Source: an uncultured Clostridia bacterium (GTDB lineage: Bacteria > Bacillota > Clostridia > TANB77 > CAG-508). From it: a stretch of DNA of 8,807 nt. A program made the translations under genes and the position numbers. Of this stretch, positions 7,280 to 8,807 are shown piece after piece. The stretch covers positions 1-8,807 of the forward strand of contig CAKPRW010000059.1 of the NCBI GenBank assembly GCA_934183045.1, given 5' to 3'. How positions within the stretch are numbered: the stretch's first letter is position 1; each line of letters begins with the position of its first letter. Below the pieces are notes generated by a model. That model was not told where the DNA came from, searched no databases, and worked only from the letters and a program-made list of their open reading frames with translations.

Positions 7280-7308
7280 TAGACAAATATAGAGAGTTAT
7301 GATAATAT
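7280..7308 (+). promoter_or_regulatory. Promoter of tRNA-Leu
   Basis: TAGACA (7280-7285), a 17-nt spacer, TAATAT (7303-7308) with an extended -10 TGA (7300-7302). The 9-bp TGATAATAT block is identical to that in the metG promoter. The -10 lies 19 bp upstream of the tRNA 5' end. Confidence 0.7.
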
Positions 7309-7327
7309 ATACCAGTACTATATATTT

Positions 7328-7414
7328 GCCGGTGTGCTGAAATTGGTAGACGGGACAGACTCAAAATCTGTTGTCAGCAATGGCGTGTGGGTTCGAGTCC
7401 CACCACCGGCACCA
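7328..7414 (+). tRNA. tRNA-Leu (anticodon CAA), CCA encoded
   Basis: Acceptor stem gccggtg (7328-7334) pairs with caccggc (7404-7410), followed by discriminator A and an encoded CCA (7412-7414). The anticodon stem acaga/tctgt (7355-7359/7367-7371) encloses loop ctcaaaa with anticodon CAA (7362-7364), reading UUG. A long variable arm (about 7372-7386) gives the class II form expected for Leu. The T stem is gtggg/cccac (7387-7391/7399-7403) with loop ttcgagt. The length is 87 nt and no structural defect is seen. Confidence 0.96.
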
Positions 7415-7453
7415 ACGACGTATCTGTTCGAACTAATAGAACAGAATTGATAC

Positions 7454-7491
7454 AAAAATCAATCAGAAAATAAAATCTGGTTGATTTTTTT
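7454..7491 (+). terminator. Rho-independent terminator after tRNA-Leu
   Basis: Stem aaaaatcaatcaga (7454-7467) / tctggttgattttt (7476-7489), about 14 bp with one G-U pair, an 8-nt loop and seven T in total (7485-7491). A smaller upstream hairpin, tctgttc (7423-7429) / gaacaga (7439-7445), sits between it and the tRNA and may help 3' processing. Confidence 0.85.
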
Positions 7492-7543
7492 GTTGCCTAA
7501 AAACAATATTAAAATCATCCAAGCGAAAGGATGGTGGAAGTAA

Positions 7544-7813
7544 ATGAAGATAATTAAGCAAGAACTACAATTTGAGAAAAGTTTAAAACAAAGGCTTGAA
7601 TTTATATGTGAGTTTTCTAAAGTTACTCCTACATTTATAAATGGTAGTCTTAGAAAATTAGATAAAACTAATATTTCATACATTTAACCACATAGAGTAA
7701 TTATTAAGAATATTACATTTTTAGTTTTTAATTATTCAAATGATGTTTATATCTCTAATCTATCTAAAAAGATAAAATTATCAGACCTAGAAACATATTT
7801 GAAAAATATATAA
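7544..7813 (+). pseudogene. Small unknown ORF interrupted by an in-frame stop
   Basis: ATG 7544 opens a 47-codon ORF to TAA at 7685-7687. AAAGG (7526-7530) and GGTGG (7533-7537) lie upstream, a usable but not ideal ribosome binding site. Past the stop, the same frame stays open for another 41 codons to TAA 7811-7813, with a composition like a real protein (VIIKNITFLVFNYSNDVYI). I see two readings: an approximately 89-residue protein broken by a nonsense mutation, or a genuine 47-residue protein followed by a chance open stretch. No family is recognised. It has no CGG codon, so it does not share the break type of the deacetylase and recombinase genes. It sits between tRNA-Leu and the recombinase and may be cargo or debris of the mobile element. 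Confidence 0.4.
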
Positions 7814-7824
7814 TTTGTAAAAAA

Positions 7825-7852
7825 TTGACATTTCTTTAAATCGTGATATAAT
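7825..7852 (+). promoter_or_regulatory. Consensus promoter of the recombinase leader
   Basis: TTGACA (7825-7830), 16-nt spacer, TATAAT (7847-7852) with TGA (7844-7846) as an extended -10. This is the strongest promoter match in the window. Transcription should start near 7859, leaving an untranslated leader of roughly 175 nt before the recombinase start. Confidence 0.85.
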
Positions 7853-7858
7853 ATAGGC

Positions 7859-8036
7859 AATTAATTATCTATATTTTCTTGAGCAATAGCAAATATAGGT
7901 TTACGAGTACTTTGAAAAAATTATATTATATTACAATTATATTGTATTTTGTTTTGTGATAAACGGATTTAAGAGATGTCAGTAGTACTCGTGAGTACTT
8001 TGATGTCTCTTTTTTGAAGTTAGGAGGTTATGCAAA
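7859..8036 (+). promoter_or_regulatory. Structured recombinase leader, probable transcription attenuator
   Basis: The leader ends in a terminator hairpin just upstream of the recombinase ribosome binding site. An upstream segment, acgagtact (7903-7911), is exactly complementary to agtactcgt (7984-7992), which is part of that hairpin. The two pairings exclude each other, as in an antiterminator/terminator switch. No known riboswitch or T-box signature was recognised, so the signal sensed is unknown. An 11-bp direct repeat, gagtactttga, occurs at 7905-7915 and 7993-8003. Confidence 0.55.
7972..8015 (+). terminator. Intrinsic terminator inside the recombinase leader
   Basis: Outer stem agagatgtca (7972-7981) / tgatgtctct (8001-8010) is fully paired with two G-U wobbles. 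A small internal loop separates it from inner stem agtactc (7984-7990) / gagtact (7993-7999). Six T (8010-8015) follow. It lies between a consensus promoter and the AGGAGG of the recombinase, so it should reduce or gate expression. Confidence 0.75.
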
Positions 8037-8807
8037 TTGAAAGATGAAAAGAAAAAATGTGGGTTGTATATGAGAGTATCAACCGAAGACCAAGTAAGAG
8101 AACGGTTTTAGTCTTCCAGAACAAAGAGAAAGATTAGAGTCTTTTTGTAAATTTAAAGGTTATGAAATAATAGATTATTACGAGGATGCTGGTATAAGTG
8201 CTAAAACTGGTAATCATAGACCAGAATTTGAAAGATTAAAAGATGATATTAAGGCTAAAAAGATAAACACAATAGTTGCTTTAAAAATAGATAGAATAAC
8301 TAGAAGTATTTATGATTGGGAAAATTTAATGACTTTTTTAGATGAAAACGATGCCTATTTAGATTGTGTAAATGATGAAATAAATACAACAAGTGCAAAT
8401 GGCAAGATGATATCAAGATTATTGATGAGTGTTAGTCAAAATGAAATTGAAAGAACAAGTGAAAGAACTAAAGTAGGTTTAGCAGGTGCAATTAAATGTG
8501 GTCATATTCCTCACATTGCACCTTTAGGCTATAAACACGAAGATAAAAGATTGGTAATAGATTATTCTACTAAAGATATTGTAGTTAGAATATTTGACTT
8601 ATATTACAACGGTTATTCTTATCAAAAAATAAGTAATCTATTCAATGAAGAAAAAGTATTAGGAAAAGATAATTGGCGAGATTCCACTATTGTTACTATT
8701 CTTGAAAATGAAATATATAAAGGTGATTTCATTCACGGAAAAAGAACAAAGAACCCTACTTATTATGAAGATGTAGTTGAACCAATTATTTCAAAAGAAA
8801 TGTGGGC
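8037..8807 (+). CDS. Large serine recombinase (site-specific integrase/transposase type), 3' partial, with a +1 frame break at 8103
   Basis: DNA recombinase of the resolvase/invertase superfamily, used by phages and conjugative or mobilisable elements for excision and integration. The start is TTG 8037 with AGGAGG at 8022-8027 (9-nt spacer). The ATG at 8030 is too close to that site and stops after five codons. Residues 1-22 include GLYMRVSTEDQ with nucleophile Ser15. The zero frame then reads GAA CGG TTT TAG and stops at 8109-8111. Skipping the C at 8103 gives VREGFSLPEQRERL, the expected family sequence. The frame is then open to the window edge (about 257 residues seen). Further markers are EDAGISAKTGNHRPEF, ALKIDRITRS, ANGKMISRLLMSVSQNEIER and APLGYKH at the start of the recombinase domain. 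The C-terminal zinc-ribbon and coiled-coil part lies outside. Expression is probably gated by the terminator in its leader. The frame break is either a mutation, a sequencing error or a frameshift signal. Confidence 0.85.

Noticed and set aside
7531..7557. Eight-codon ORF starting at ATG 7531
   Set aside because: AAAGG directly abuts this ATG, so initiation there is unlikely. The ATG at 7544 is better placed.
7879..7959. 26-codon TTG-initiated leader peptide in the recombinase leader
   Set aside because: No ribosome binding site precedes the TTG and there is no ATG or GTG alternative. The open frame may be chance in AT-rich DNA.
1..8807. CRISPR array
   Set aside because: No regularly spaced direct repeats of 25-40 bp were seen. 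The only short repeats are the GC-rich hairpins and LysM-coding units.

Overview
The window looks like a low-GC Gram-positive chromosome, probably an uncultured gut-type clostridial or related Firmicutes lineage. Signs are the very high AT content, A-rich Shine-Dalgarno sequences (AAGGAG, AAAGGAG, AGGAGG), TTG starts, AGA-dominated arginine usage and Firmicutes-type proteins. Every gene reads with the standard code, and TGA is not used as Trp. All supported genes lie on the + strand.

Layout. 1-267 is the C-terminal end of a P-type cation-transporting ATPase. 268-674 is intergenic and holds a strong terminator, an inverted relative of that terminator, and the metG promoter. 675-2258 is metG, a two-domain methionyl-tRNA synthetase, followed by its own terminator. 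2494-3418 encodes a membrane-anchored polysaccharide deacetylase (NodB fold) whose reading frame breaks once, near 2773. Only 23 bp later, 3442-5742 encodes a 766-residue coiled-coil protein of unknown function. 5743-5938 carries a second pair of GC-rich hairpins. 5939-7219 is a secreted GH25 muramidase with three LysM modules, starting at a TTG. 7328-7414 is tRNA-Leu(CAA) with its own promoter and terminator. 7544-7813 is a small unknown ORF interrupted by an in-frame stop. 7825-8015 is a consensus promoter and a structured leader ending in a terminator. 8037 to the window end is a large serine recombinase, also with one frame break (at 8103), running off the edge.

Main observation. Both interrupted genes break in the same way. 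A single extra C sits directly before a glycine codon (C-GGA and C-GGT), so the zero frame meets a CGG codon and then a stop within two or three codons. All family motifs continue intact in the +1 frame. By hand reading, these are the only two in-frame CGG codons in the protein-coding sequence of the window, although CGA and CGT are used. This suggests +1 frameshifting at an unread or slowly read CGG codon. Chance indels or sequencing error remain possible.

Other points. Four copies of a GC-rich hairpin (GGGGACGCGCCCC core) occur as two oppositely oriented pairs in intergenic spaces. One stem pair differs compensatorily between copies, and short CGATCAAG-like units precede the core. The recombinase leader has the form of an attenuator. 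The deacetylase and muramidase both act on cell wall, but they are separated by terminators and are not one operon. The tRNA-to-recombinase interval probably marks the edge of a mobile element.
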